DNA of 6,728 nucleotides, taken from NCBI GenBank assembly GCA_902773035.1, contig CACYDB010000127.1, forward strand, positions 1 to 6,728. Direction: 5' to 3'. Numbering within the stretch: position 1 is the first letter of the stretch; each line of letters starts with the position of its first letter. The position numbers and the translations under genes were made by a program. A model generated the notes under the pieces. It did not search any database. It was not told the DNA's origin and saw only the letters and a program-made list of their open reading frames with translations. Shown here piece after piece: positions 1 to 5,942 of this stretch. The DNA is from an uncultured Ruminococcus sp. Its GTDB lineage: Bacteria > Bacillota > Clostridia > Oscillospirales > Acutalibacteraceae.

Positions 1-242
1 AGAGTCTTGCCGTCAACTGTGATTGTGTTAGCCTCGTCGTCAGCCTCTACAGTGTGGAGGTTCTGACCGATAGTACCGCAGTAGCCCTTCTGAGCTGTGT
101 CGTACTTGAGAAGATTTGCGAGCATTGAAGGCTTTGTGAGGTCGTTGATAGCAACAACATCATAACCCTCCGCGCCAAACATCTGTCTGAACGCGAGACG
201 GCCGATACGGCCGAAACCATTAATAGCAACTTTTACTGACAT
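1..242 (-). CDS. gap: Glyceraldehyde-3-phosphate dehydrogenase, N-terminal part (runs off the left edge)
   Basis: This is the N-terminal 80 residues of the glycolytic enzyme that oxidises glyceraldehyde-3-phosphate to 1,3-bisphosphoglycerate with NAD+ and phosphate in the cytoplasm. The protein starts MSVKVAINGFGRIGRL. The NAD-binding Rossmann loop GFGRIGR is at residues 9-15, and the AINDL motif at 31-35 supplies the Asp (D34) that usually selects NAD over NADP. The segment LLKYDTAQKGY (44-54) is also typical of the family. The catalytic Cys and the rest of the protein (about 330 residues in the family) lie outside the window. The ATG at 240-242 is preceded by an AGGAGGA ribosome-binding site at 251-257 with 8 bases of spacing, so the start is secure. 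The gene is divergent from rny and has its own promoter at 279-307. Identification is by family motifs; only the partial nature limits it. Confidence 0.96.
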   Translation of the reverse strand, partial: MSVKVAINGFGRIGRLAFRQMFGAEGYDVVAINDLTKPSMLANLLKYDTAQKGYCGTIGQNLHTVEADDEANTITVDGKT

Positions 243-278
243 AATAATAGTCCTCCTAGAATATAAAATTGCATTTTT

Positions 279-307
279 ATTATAGGGTATATCCGTCATA
301 ATTGCAA
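279..307 (-). promoter_or_regulatory. Sigma-A-type promoter for gap
   Basis: Read on the minus strand, a -35 box TTGCAA (302-307, 4 of 6 consensus bases) is followed by a 17-base spacer and a perfect -10 box TATAAT (279-284). Transcription would start near 272, giving a leader of about 30 bases before the gap ATG and including the AGGAGGA site. No operator palindrome stands out over the boxes. The perfect -10, ideal spacing and placement make this a strong call, but it is a by-eye match without transcript data. Confidence 0.8.
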
Positions 308-409
308 GTATTTCTTGGAATTTAATGGAGAATTTTTTGCATTTCAACATAATATTTTTAAAAGGAGAGTAAAATTGACGAATATTTTTCTAAAATACAA
401 TAATTATTC

Positions 410-438
410 TTGACATTCCGACAAATTTACGGTACCAT
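410..438 (+). promoter_or_regulatory. Probable promoter for rny or its leader RNA
   Basis: A perfect -35 box TTGACA (410-415) is followed by a 17-base spacer and TACCAT (433-438), which matches four of six -10 consensus bases including the key first TA and last T. An alternating TA-rich run follows directly. Transcription would start near 445, leaving a leader of about 220 bases before the rny ATG. The TTGACG at 375-380 with TACAAT at 396-401 is a second, poorer candidate because its spacer is only 15 bases. Confidence 0.55.
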
Positions 439-444
439 ATATAT

Positions 445-480
445 GTATGTATGCATAAAACAGCGTACTTATACTTTTTT
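445..480 (+). terminator. Terminator-like hairpin with a T6 tract at the start of the rny leader
   Basis: GTATGTATGC (445-454) can pair with GCGTAC (463-468) and ATAC (471-474), with a two-base bulge at 469-470 and the 8-base loop ATAAAACA. This gives 10 base pairs including one G-U. Six T residues (475-480) follow at once, the arrangement of an intrinsic terminator, although the stem is A+T-rich and weak. It begins almost exactly where transcription from the 410-438 promoter should start, so it could act as an early attenuator or as a stabilising 5' hairpin. It could also be chance in A+T-rich DNA. Confidence 0.35.
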
Positions 481-495
481 ATCAGACTCGAAAGA

Positions 496-606
496 GCCGT
501 TATCTATAGATATTTTGTAATCCAATGACGTTTTACGGATGTAAGAAACTCTACACCGCCTTTGGCGTTCAAAATATTATTACAATTGAATATCTTGCTT
601 AACGGC
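496..606 (+). other. Long interrupted inverted repeat, possible structured leader RNA or small palindromic element
   Basis: Three consecutive 7-base-pair helices stack in order. 496-502 (GCCGTTA) pairs with 600-606, 508-514 (AGATATT) pairs with 589-595, and 515-521 (TTGTAAT) pairs with 579-585. They are separated only by a 5/4-base internal loop and a three-base bulge (586-588). All 21 pairs are Watson-Crick. The enclosed 57 bases include a small CGCC-TTT-GGCG hairpin at 557-567. The element lies between the presumed rny promoter and the rny start, and outside the gap transcript. It does not match any riboswitch class I know. Options are an rny leader structure, an independent small RNA, or a MITE-like palindrome; no flanking target duplication is evident. 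Confidence 0.5.
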
Positions 607-665
607 ACCGGGGTTGATTTTTATTTTATGAAATTAAACTTTAAAAAAATCAAGGAGGTGTCAAG

Positions 666-2219
666 ATGCCGATACTTATCTCGATAATTTGTATCGTAGC
701 CGCCGCGCTCATTTTCGGAGCTATAGGCGTTATTGCGGGTATCAGTTACCGCAAAAGCGTGGCGGAAAAACAAATCGGCAGTGCTGAACAGGAGGCCAAT
801 AAAATCGTTTCCGAGGCTATGAAAACCGCGGAAGCGAAGAAAAAAGAGGCCGTGCTTGAAGGTAAGGACGAGATCCACCGTCTCCGCAACGAAAGCGAGA
901 AGGAGCTCGCCGACCGCAGAAGAGAGGTACAGCGTCAGGAAAGACGCATTCAGCAAAAAGAAGAAAACCTTGACAAAAAGATGAACAATCTTGAAGTCAA
1001 GGAAGAAAAGGTTAACAAGAAACTCAAGGAGGCTGAGGCAAAGGTTGCCGAGGTCGAGCAGGTCAAGAAGAGCCAGTTTGAAATGCTTGAGCGTATTTCG
1101 GGCTACACAGCCGAGCAGGCTAAGGCTTATCTGCTTGAACAGCTTGACGGCGAGCTCGCTCACGAGAAGTCGGTCAAAATTCTTGAGTACGAGGAGCAGC
1201 TTAAGGACGAGAGTGAAAAGCTCGCGAGAAAGGTTATCTCGCTTTCTATCCAGAGACTTGCCGCGGAGCAGGTCAGCGAGGCTACCGTATCCGTTGTAGC
1301 TCTCCCCAATGACGAGATGAAGGGACGTATCATCGGACGCGAGGGAAGAAATATCCGCGCGATCGAAAACGCTACGGGCGTTGACCTCATTATCGACGAT
1401 ACGCCCGAGGCTATCACGCTCTCGAGCTTTGAGCCCGTGAGAAGAGAGATAGCAAGAATAGCCCTCGAAAAGCTCATCGCCGACGGAAGAATCCACCCGG
1501 CGAGAATTGAGGAAATGATTGAAAAGGCAAGACGAGAGGTCAACTCAAAGATCAAGCAGTCGGGCGAGCGCGCCGTGCTTGACCTCGGAGTAAGGGGAAT
1601 CCACCCCGAGCTCGTAAAGCTTCTCGGAAAGCTCAGATACCGCACAAGCTACGGTCAGAATGTGCTTGACCACTCGATCGAGGTCGCTTACCTCTCGGGT
1701 ATGATCGCAAGCGAGCTGGGACTTGACCCGACAGTAGCTAAGCGCGCGGGACTTTTACACGACATAGGCAAGGCTCTCGATCACGAGATGGAAGGCTCTC
1801 ACGTCGAGCTCGGCGTTGAGGCAGCCCGTAAGTACAAGGAGAGCGACGCCGTTATCCACGCGATCCACGCTCACCACGGCGACGTTGAGGCTAAGACCGT
1901 TGTCGCCTGCATCGTTCAGGCTGCGGACGCTATCTCAGCCGCCAGACCCGGCGCGAGACGCGAGAATCTTGAAAACTACATCAAACGTCTGCAAAAGCTT
2001 GAGGAAGTCGCTTCCTCCTTCAAGGGAGTCGAAAGCTCCTACGCTATTCAGGCGGGACGCGAAATCAGAATTATGGTTAAGCCCGAGATCGTCGGCGACG
2101 AGAGAATGGTTCCTCTCGCGCGTGACATCTGTAAGAAGATCGAGGAGGACCTCGAGTATCCCGGTCAGATCAAGGTCAACATCATCCGCGAATCCAGAGC
2201 GGTTGACTTCGCGAAATAA
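666..2219 (+). CDS. rny: Ribonuclease Y
   Basis: RNase Y is the membrane-anchored endoribonuclease that begins decay and processing of many mRNAs in Firmicutes and contacts other RNA-degradation proteins. All expected parts are present in 517 residues, the normal length (about 520). There is one N-terminal membrane helix (residues 3-27), a long charged coiled coil (about 30-195) and a KH RNA-binding domain (about 207-270) with the loop GRIIGREGRNIRAIE at 220-234. The HD phosphohydrolase domain follows with metal-binding candidates H336, H365-D366 (in LLHDIGKA) and D421, plus HAHHGD at 401-406. The conserved tail VKVNIIRE-type region precedes the TAA stop. The ATG at 666 follows an ideal AAGGAGGTG site (652-660) with 5 bases of spacing. 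It is monocistronic here: a terminator follows within 20 bases, and the frequent neighbour ymdB is absent. The long leader upstream may control expression. Confidence 0.98.
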   Translation: MPILISIICIVAAALIFGAIGVIAGISYRKSVAEKQIGSAEQEANKIVSEAMKTAEAKKKEAVLEGKDEIHRLRNESEKELADRRREVQRQERRIQQKEENLDKKMNNLEVKEEKVNKKLKEAEAKVAEVEQVKKSQFEMLERISGYTAEQAKAYLLEQLDGELAHEKSVKILEYEEQLKDESEKLARKVISLSIQRLAAEQVSEATVSVVALPNDEMKGRIIGREGRNIRAIENATGVDLIIDDTPEAITLSSFEPVRREIARIALEKLIADGRIHPARIEEMIEKARREVNSKIKQSGERAVLDLGVRGIHPELVKLLGKLRYRTSYGQNVLDHSIEVAYLSGMIASELGLDPTVAKRAGLLHDIGKALDHEMEGSHVELGVEAARKYKESDAVIHAIHAHHGDVEAKTVVACIVQAADAISAARPGARRENLENYIKRLQKLEEVASSFKGVESSYAIQAGREIRIMVKPEIVGDERMVPLARDICKKIEEDLEYPGQIKVNIIRESRAVDFAK

Positions 2220-2235
2220 ACAGGAAATAATTAAC

Positions 2236-2264
2236 AAAGGCCGTCACGAAAGTGGCGGCTTTTT
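2236..2264 (+). terminator. Intrinsic terminator of rny
   Basis: A stem of about 10 base pairs forms between 2238-2247 and 2252-2261, closed by a stable GAAA tetraloop (2248-2251). It includes two G-U pairs and is extended by A-T pairs. The T run at 2260-2264 follows. It begins 17 bases after the rny stop codon, which is standard for a Rho-independent terminator. Confidence 0.88.
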
Positions 2265-2269
2265 ACGCT

Positions 2270-2306
2270 AAAAATATGGGGGTACCGCGATTTTTGCGGC
2301 GCCCCC
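2270..2306 (-). terminator. Probable intrinsic terminator of the secreted-protein gene
   Basis: On the minus strand GGGGG (2302-2306) pairs with CCCCC (2278-2282). A second helix pairs 2296-2299 with 2285-2288 across a short, mostly mismatched internal loop, and the 7-base loop lies at 2289-2295. A run of five T residues on the minus strand (2270-2274, just after the sequence CATA) follows the stem. It sits 16 bases past the stop codon of the gene at 2322-3902. The internal loop and the few bases between stem and T run make it less canonical than the rny terminator that it faces. Confidence 0.6.
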
Positions 2307-2321
2307 TGAGCTTTTATGTTA

Positions 2322-3902
2322 TTATCTGATTTGCGCTCCTCCCCATTCAACAACGGTGAAGCCGTTTCTCTCGGGAGCTGTGAGCTCCTGAGCGGGAAGC
2401 TCGGTGTACTCGTCAACCGGATACCACGTCATAAATACTCTTATGACTGTATCGGGGTTCGGGTCAATGTTCAGCTGAGCCGCGTCTGTGTAGGCTTCCT
2501 GCTGGAAGGAGATAATATTGTACGGATTATCCTGCATCTTCGGCAGCCAGAAGGTGATGAACTCGTTAGCCTCGCGTCTGTTGAGTCCCGCGTCCTTGAG
2601 CGCTTGCTCAAGGAAGGACGCTGTGTCTCTTCCCTTTACGCAGAAGCCCTTCGAGACGTCGTAGACCGTGTTGAGCCTTCCTTCCCAGAAAAGATAGTTG
2701 TACTCCATACCCTTTGCGTCGATGAGCGTGCCGTCGGGACGGGCGGTAACATTCCAGCCGTCGTTATACTCGGGATACACGCAGGTAAGCGCGCCGTTGA
2801 GCAGGAGCTTTACGCTCGCTCTCAGCTCTTCCTCGGGATAGAGGTAGATTACGGGCTTGTAGTCTACAGGAGGTCCATATATATCAGAATATGTTACATC
2901 CTCCAACTCGCCTTCGTACCTGCACCGCTCACTGTCATAATACACGTTCCTGCATGAAACGTTTACATAGTCGGCTCTGCACCAATAATTTGAAAGCTCT
3001 CCGTTTACCTTGATTTCATCGTCGCTGTCAGGCTTTACAAAGAAACAATCTGAAAATATATCTGTAATTTTAACGTTTTCAAACGTTTTCTCGCCGATGA
3101 AGGTCGCGGTACTCTTGTCTACAAATTTCACATCGCCGTATTTGGGCCTTTCGAAAGGATTGGGTTCCGTGGGCACCTCCCCTGTCGGCTCCTCATCGGG
3201 AACGGTTGTCGTTTCCTCAGTCGGAACTGTAGGCTCGGCGGTAGTTTCCTCGGTCGGAGCTTCTGTAGGCTCGGTTGTTGTTTCCTCAGTCGGAGCCTCT
3301 GTAGGCTCGGTTGTTGTTTCCTCAGTCGGAGCCTCTGTAGGCTCGACAGTCGTTTCCTCTGTGGGAGCCTCTGTAGGATCGGCTGTTGTTTCCTCGGTCG
3401 GCGCCTGTGTAGCCGTTTCGGTAGCTTCCGTCGCCGATTCGGTCACGGGCTCGGTCGGCTGAGCTGTAGGCTCGTAAGACTTTTTCGCGGGCGTTTTTAC
3501 TCTCTTGTCCTGAACAGTCACCTTGAAGGTGAGCGTCTTTGAACGAGAGATCTTTTTTGCCTTTTTACCTGAATTTTTCTGTGTAACGGTGTATTTTACC
3601 TTAACGGTAATCTTAGCCTTGCCCGCCTTTTTCGCGGTGACCTTACCGCTTTTTGAGACTGTTGCTGTCTTTTTGTTTGAGCTTTTGAAGCTCTTTTTTG
3701 TTATTTTCACGCCCTTGGCTTTGACAAGCTTGATATTTACGGTGCCATAAACGGTCTTGCCGTTTTTACGGGTTATCTTGAGCGTTGCCGAGCTTTTCTT
3801 AAGGCTTACTTGCTTTTCCGCCGCGACGGCTCCTGTCGGAACAGCGGTAAAAATACCTGCCGTCATAACGGCGGAAAGAAGCAGTGAAATCAGTTTTTTC
3901 AT
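2322..3902 (-). CDS. Secreted protein with Ig-like (Big_2-type) domain, Thr/Glu/Pro repeat linker and an unnamed conserved C-terminal domain
   Basis: This is a 526-residue exported protein of unknown function. Residues 1-28 are a classical signal peptide (MKK, hydrophobic core, AVAA with probable cleavage after A28). Residues 29-133 are very lysine-rich and end in a pattern typical of bacterial Ig-like group 2 domains (KKTATVSKSGKVTAKKAGKAKITVKV-type, about 77-102). Residues 144-247 are a Thr/Glu/Pro linker containing about five 12-residue APTEETTxxPTE repeats. Residues 248-526 form a separate domain with six cysteines (286, 308, 317, 327, 374, 421) and the motifs KPVIYLYPE (349-357), YNYLFWEGR (401-409), FWLPKMQDNPYN (451-462) and FTVVEWGG (515-522). 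I recall this domain as recurring in uncharacterised gut Firmicutes proteins but cannot name a family. No LPXTG anchor, dockerin or C-terminal membrane helix is present, so it is probably released or held to the wall by charge. The ATG follows AAGGAGGA (3909-3916) with 6 bases of spacing. Two stop codons lie in tandem (2319-2324). It is 73 bases downstream of the transporter gene with no convincing terminator or promoter between them, so co-transcription is possible. Confidence 0.85.
   Translation of the reverse strand: MKKLISLLLSAVMTAGIFTAVPTGAVAAEKQVSLKKSSATLKITRKNGKTVYGTVNIKLVKAKGVKITKKSFKSSNKKTATVSKSGKVTAKKAGKAKITVKVKYTVTQKNSGKKAKKISRSKTLTFKVTVQDKRVKTPAKKSYEPTAQPTEPVTESATEATETATQAPTEETTADPTEAPTEETTVEPTEAPTEETTTEPTEAPTEETTTEPTEAPTEETTAEPTVPTEETTTVPDEEPTGEVPTEPNPFERPKYGDVKFVDKSTATFIGEKTFENVKITDIFSDCFFVKPDSDDEIKVNGELSNYWCRADYVNVSCRNVYYDSERCRYEGELEDVTYSDIYGPPVDYKPVIYLYPEEELRASVKLLLNGALTCVYPEYNDGWNVTARPDGTLIDAKGMEYNYLFWEGRLNTVYDVSKGFCVKGRDTASFLEQALKDAGLNRREANEFITFWLPKMQDNPYNIISFQQEAYTDAAQLNIDPNPDTVIRVFMTWYPVDEYTELPAQELTAPERNGFTVVEWGGAQIR
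3228..3404 (-). repeat. 36-bp tandem coding repeats (12-residue Thr/Glu/Pro units)
   Basis: About five head-to-tail units of 36 bases encode APTEETTxxPTE (residues 167-225 of the secreted protein), followed by a degenerate sixth. Units 3274-3309 and 3310-3345 are identical base for base, while the outer units differ at a few positions. This indicates recent duplication by slippage or unequal recombination. Each unit is a multiple of three, so copy-number change would lengthen or shorten the linker without breaking the frame. Such linkers are commonly extended and often O-glycosylated on Thr in exported proteins. Confidence 0.9.
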
Positions 3903-3975
3903 AAATTATCCTCCTTATTGATGATTTCCACACATATATATAACCCTCAATAAAGCGGATTTGTGACATAATTTT

Positions 3976-5583
3976 TCAAATTTTTTCTTTGTGTGAATAT
4001 TTTTCTCTTTTATTCTCCTCTATCGCCACCGTGACGATATCTCCCGTGACGTTGATTATGTTCTGGATCGCGCCGAAGAAAACCTCGGCGTATATAGCGA
4101 TCGAGATCAGTCCTTCCGCCTGTAAGAAGAAGGTGATGATCAACATTCCGATTACGATGGAGCCCGGCTGATTGGGCGCTCCGAGTGAAAGAAACAGGAT
4201 TAGAATCGCGATTCCCGCGATATGCATCCACGAAACATCCACTCCCATCACGAAAATCAAAAGCATCGAAATCAGCATAATCAGGAAGCAGTTGCCGTCC
4301 AGATTGGTTTCCGCAAGAATCGGAAGCTTTGTCGAAAGGCTTTTTCTGCTGAACTTGTAATTACGCACGCAGTACCTTATATTGAACGGAACCGCGTTGA
4401 TGGCTGAATTGATTTTGAAGTTTTCCCAGATCAGAAGCGGAAGGTGCTTAACAAACGGGGCTATCCTTACGCCTCCTATCAGCAGACGTATCAGATAGAA
4501 AACGGCCATAACGATCAGTCCCGCAAAAACCACACCCGCAAATTCGAGGATCACAATAAGGTTTGTGTAGCCGCTTGGCAGAAGCGCCGTCAGTATCGAA
4601 AGGAAACAGAAGAACGGCAGAGTGAACATAATCACGTTCAACATTCTTGAAAACAGCGAGTAGCAAACGTTGATAATCTTCTGAATATCGTCGAAATGCT
4701 TGCCGACCGAACACATCGCGTACGTTATGAGCAGCGCGACGACAATTATCGGGAAAGGCATATATGTATTAAACGGTTCAAAAATGCTGGAGGGAATAAT
4801 GGAAGAAATCATCTCCGTAAAAGAGACCTCGCCCGTATACGCCGCATTTGTCCCGAGGTAGCCCCCGCGGTAATTCATCAGCGCCGCAATAAACAGTCCC
4901 GTTCCGAACGCTAAGATAATTGAAATCACGGAGGTAGCGATCGTTTTCATCTGCAATTTTCTGCCTGATGAATTCTTTTCGGATACGATATAGATGTCCG
5001 TAAGGTTCTTTATCATTGAAAACAGCGTTACGGGCGTACCGACCATCAGCATCGCGTTTCCGAACAGCTTCATCATCGGATAAATGAAGCCGTCGTCCAG
5101 CGCGACCTGCTGATCCGCGCTCATAAAGGCGCTTATCGGGATATACGCGAGGATCGCGAGGAGCGTTCCGATCGCGCAGTAAATCAGTGAGCGTCTGTAG
5201 TTTCGTTTTACAACGATACGCACGCTGTTGTAGCCCATCCTGTATCTGCTGCTGATTTTGTCGTTGTACGCCTGAACGATTCTTAATTCGGGCGAAAGGT
5301 CATCCTGACTCTCCTCGTCAGGAACATAGGCGTCGCCCTCAAAGCCAATCTTGATACTGGTTTCGCCAAAGCTTCTCTGCAGCTTTATCGTCAGCACAGT
5401 GTCGGAGCCATAGCCCTGTTCGATCAGCTGATTAAACAGCGCCTCAACAAGAAGCATAACCTCAACTATGTTACTTTGCTTGAGGTGTTTTTGCGTCAGA
5501 CACTCTACAATATACTGTTCAACTGTTCCAAAGCTTTCTTCCCTGAGAGGCACCTCAATGGAGCGCGTGTTTTTCAGTTTCAT
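3976..5583 (-). CDS. SDF (SLC1/GltP-DctA-like) cation symporter-family membrane protein with N-terminal HATPase_c_2-like domain
   Basis: This 535-residue protein appears to be a two-part fusion. From about residue 130 it resembles sodium/proton:dicarboxylate or amino-acid symporters. Its helices begin at 132-154, HP1-like NSAINAVP lies at 392-399, TM7-like TNLDGN at 426-431, HP2-like SLGAPNQPGS at 466-475, and TM8-like INVTGD at 510-515, where the family has the NMDGT and NxxGD motifs. Residues 1-127 are extra: family members are usually 400-450 long. This part resembles the RsbW-type HATPase_c_2 fold, with an N-box-like VEALFN (E47, N51), a GFEGDAYVP stretch (80-88) where the family has D-G-PFDP, and a closing strand GYNSVRIVVKR (117-127). 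The usual ATP-contacting Asp of that stretch appears to be Phe81, so ATP binding is doubtful. In TM8 the substrate-binding Arg and a nearby Asp of GltPh (R397, D394) align by eye to Gln507 and Gly504, so the substrate may not be an acidic amino acid. The ATG at 5581-5583 has only a G-rich site (GGGGGAAAG, 5586-5594). The gene is 21 bases after a truncated gene. Confidence 0.85.
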   Translation of the reverse strand: MKLKNTRSIEVPLREESFGTVEQYIVECLTQKHLKQSNIVEVMLLVEALFNQLIEQGYGSDTVLTIKLQRSFGETSIKIGFEGDAYVPDEESQDDLSPELRIVQAYNDKISSRYRMGYNSVRIVVKRNYRRSLIYCAIGTLLAILAYIPISAFMSADQQVALDDGFIYPMMKLFGNAMLMVGTPVTLFSMIKNLTDIYIVSEKNSSGRKLQMKTIATSVISIILAFGTGLFIAALMNYRGGYLGTNAAYTGEVSFTEMISSIIPSSIFEPFNTYMPFPIIVVALLITYAMCSVGKHFDDIQKIINVCYSLFSRMLNVIMFTLPFFCFLSILTALLPSGYTNLIVILEFAGVVFAGLIVMAVFYLIRLLIGGVRIAPFVKHLPLLIWENFKINSAINAVPFNIRYCVRNYKFSRKSLSTKLPILAETNLDGNCFLIMLISMLLIFVMGVDVSWMHIAGIAILILFLSLGAPNQPGSIVIGMLIITFFLQAEGLISIAIYAEVFFGAIQNIINVTGDIVTVAIEENKREKYSHKEKI

Positions 5584-5604
5584 TACTTTCCCCCGCTGAA
5601 AAGA

Positions 5605-5942
5605 TTATTTCTTGTCGAGCTTCAAATCACCGAACACGGTTGATTCCGTGAAATAGCCTCCGGTGATGACCGCTTCGGGCTTGACGTAGTTATCGTTTCG
5701 GTGAACAAATACATAGAGTCTGGAATCGACAAGGTGCTGTCCTTTGTCAGACTTATCGTAGGCTCTGACTCCCGCGTTCAAGCCTACATTCATATTAATA
5801 CGTTTGTTCTCGGTAGTCAAGAGGTTTTCCCTTCTGTTTTCGGTTATATCCTCGGGCACTCTGTCGTACTGAGCCGCGGCTACGGATGTGATATAGGACG
5901 CGTCCTTCTTATCCTTGTCGTTGATCAGCGCGGTAGTTTGAT
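5605..5942 (-). pseudogene. 3' remnant of an unknown gene, truncated at an IS junction
   Basis: From the junction near 5942 to the TAA at 5605-5607 one frame stays open for about 112 codons. It reads TTALINDKDKKDASY near its beginning and ends in TGGYFTESTVFGDLKLDKK. Upstream of the junction the same frame enters transposase DNA and meets a TGA after about eight codons. There is no ATG. The first standard alternative start is a GTG at 5859 with no ribosome-binding site. It is therefore best read as the C-terminal part of a gene whose front has been lost, rather than a small gene. The fragment has no membrane helix or motif that I recognise; a possible beta-rich stretch HLVDSRLYVFVHRNDNY lies in the middle. 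Its stop is 21 bases from the transporter ATG, so the two probably formed an operon. Base composition is like that of the transporter and unlike that of the more A+T-rich transposase. Confidence 0.65.

Larger units (their letters stand above)
243..665. other. Divergent gap-rny intergenic region, 423 bases
   Basis: This A+T-rich stretch separates the divergent gap and rny genes and holds no supportable protein gene. Its left part carries the gap promoter and ribosome-binding site. Its right part appears to be a long leader of about 220 bases for rny, with a promoter at 410-438, a terminator-like hairpin at 445-480, a 21-base-pair interrupted stem at 496-606, and a weaker A+T-rich inverted repeat (614-622 with 645-653) just before the rny ribosome-binding site. 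A bacterial housekeeping gene usually needs only a short leader, so the length and structure suggest post-transcriptional control or a small RNA. That functional reading is inference. Confidence 0.7.

Noticed and set aside
628..687. A 19-codon open frame (ATG at 628, TAA at 685-687) overlapping the rny ribosome-binding site and start, a possible leader peptide
   Set aside because: There is no ribosome-binding site at a usable distance before its ATG, and its codons are simply the A-rich leader and the rny start in another frame.
621..1496. Long minus-strand open frames opposite rny (621-1496, 1160-1645, 1935-2237) and plus-strand frames at 991-1299 and 1816-2271
   Set aside because: They are shadows of the highly patterned, G+C-richer rny coding sequence. 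They show no domain, no ribosome-binding site and a low-complexity Leu/Ser/Arg composition.
3228..3404. CRISPR-like array because of the 36-bp periodic repeats
   Set aside because: The units are contiguous with no spacers and encode an in-frame protein repeat.
3010..3462. Plus-strand frame encoding a Val/Ser/Gly repeat protein (VVSSVGASVGS units)
   Set aside because: It is the antisense reading of the Thr/Glu/Pro tandem repeats in the secreted-protein gene, which has the signal peptide, ribosome-binding site and folded domain.
3903..3975. A promoter for the secreted-protein gene in the TATATATA run at about 3935-3942
   Set aside because: The TA-rich run could serve as a -10, but no acceptable -35 lies 16-18 bases upstream in any register, so no promoter is called.
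5605..5859. An intact 84-residue gene starting at the GTG at 5857-5859
   Set aside because: The frame stays open upstream of the GTG with similar composition up to the IS junction, and no ribosome-binding site precedes the GTG, so a truncated longer gene is the better reading.
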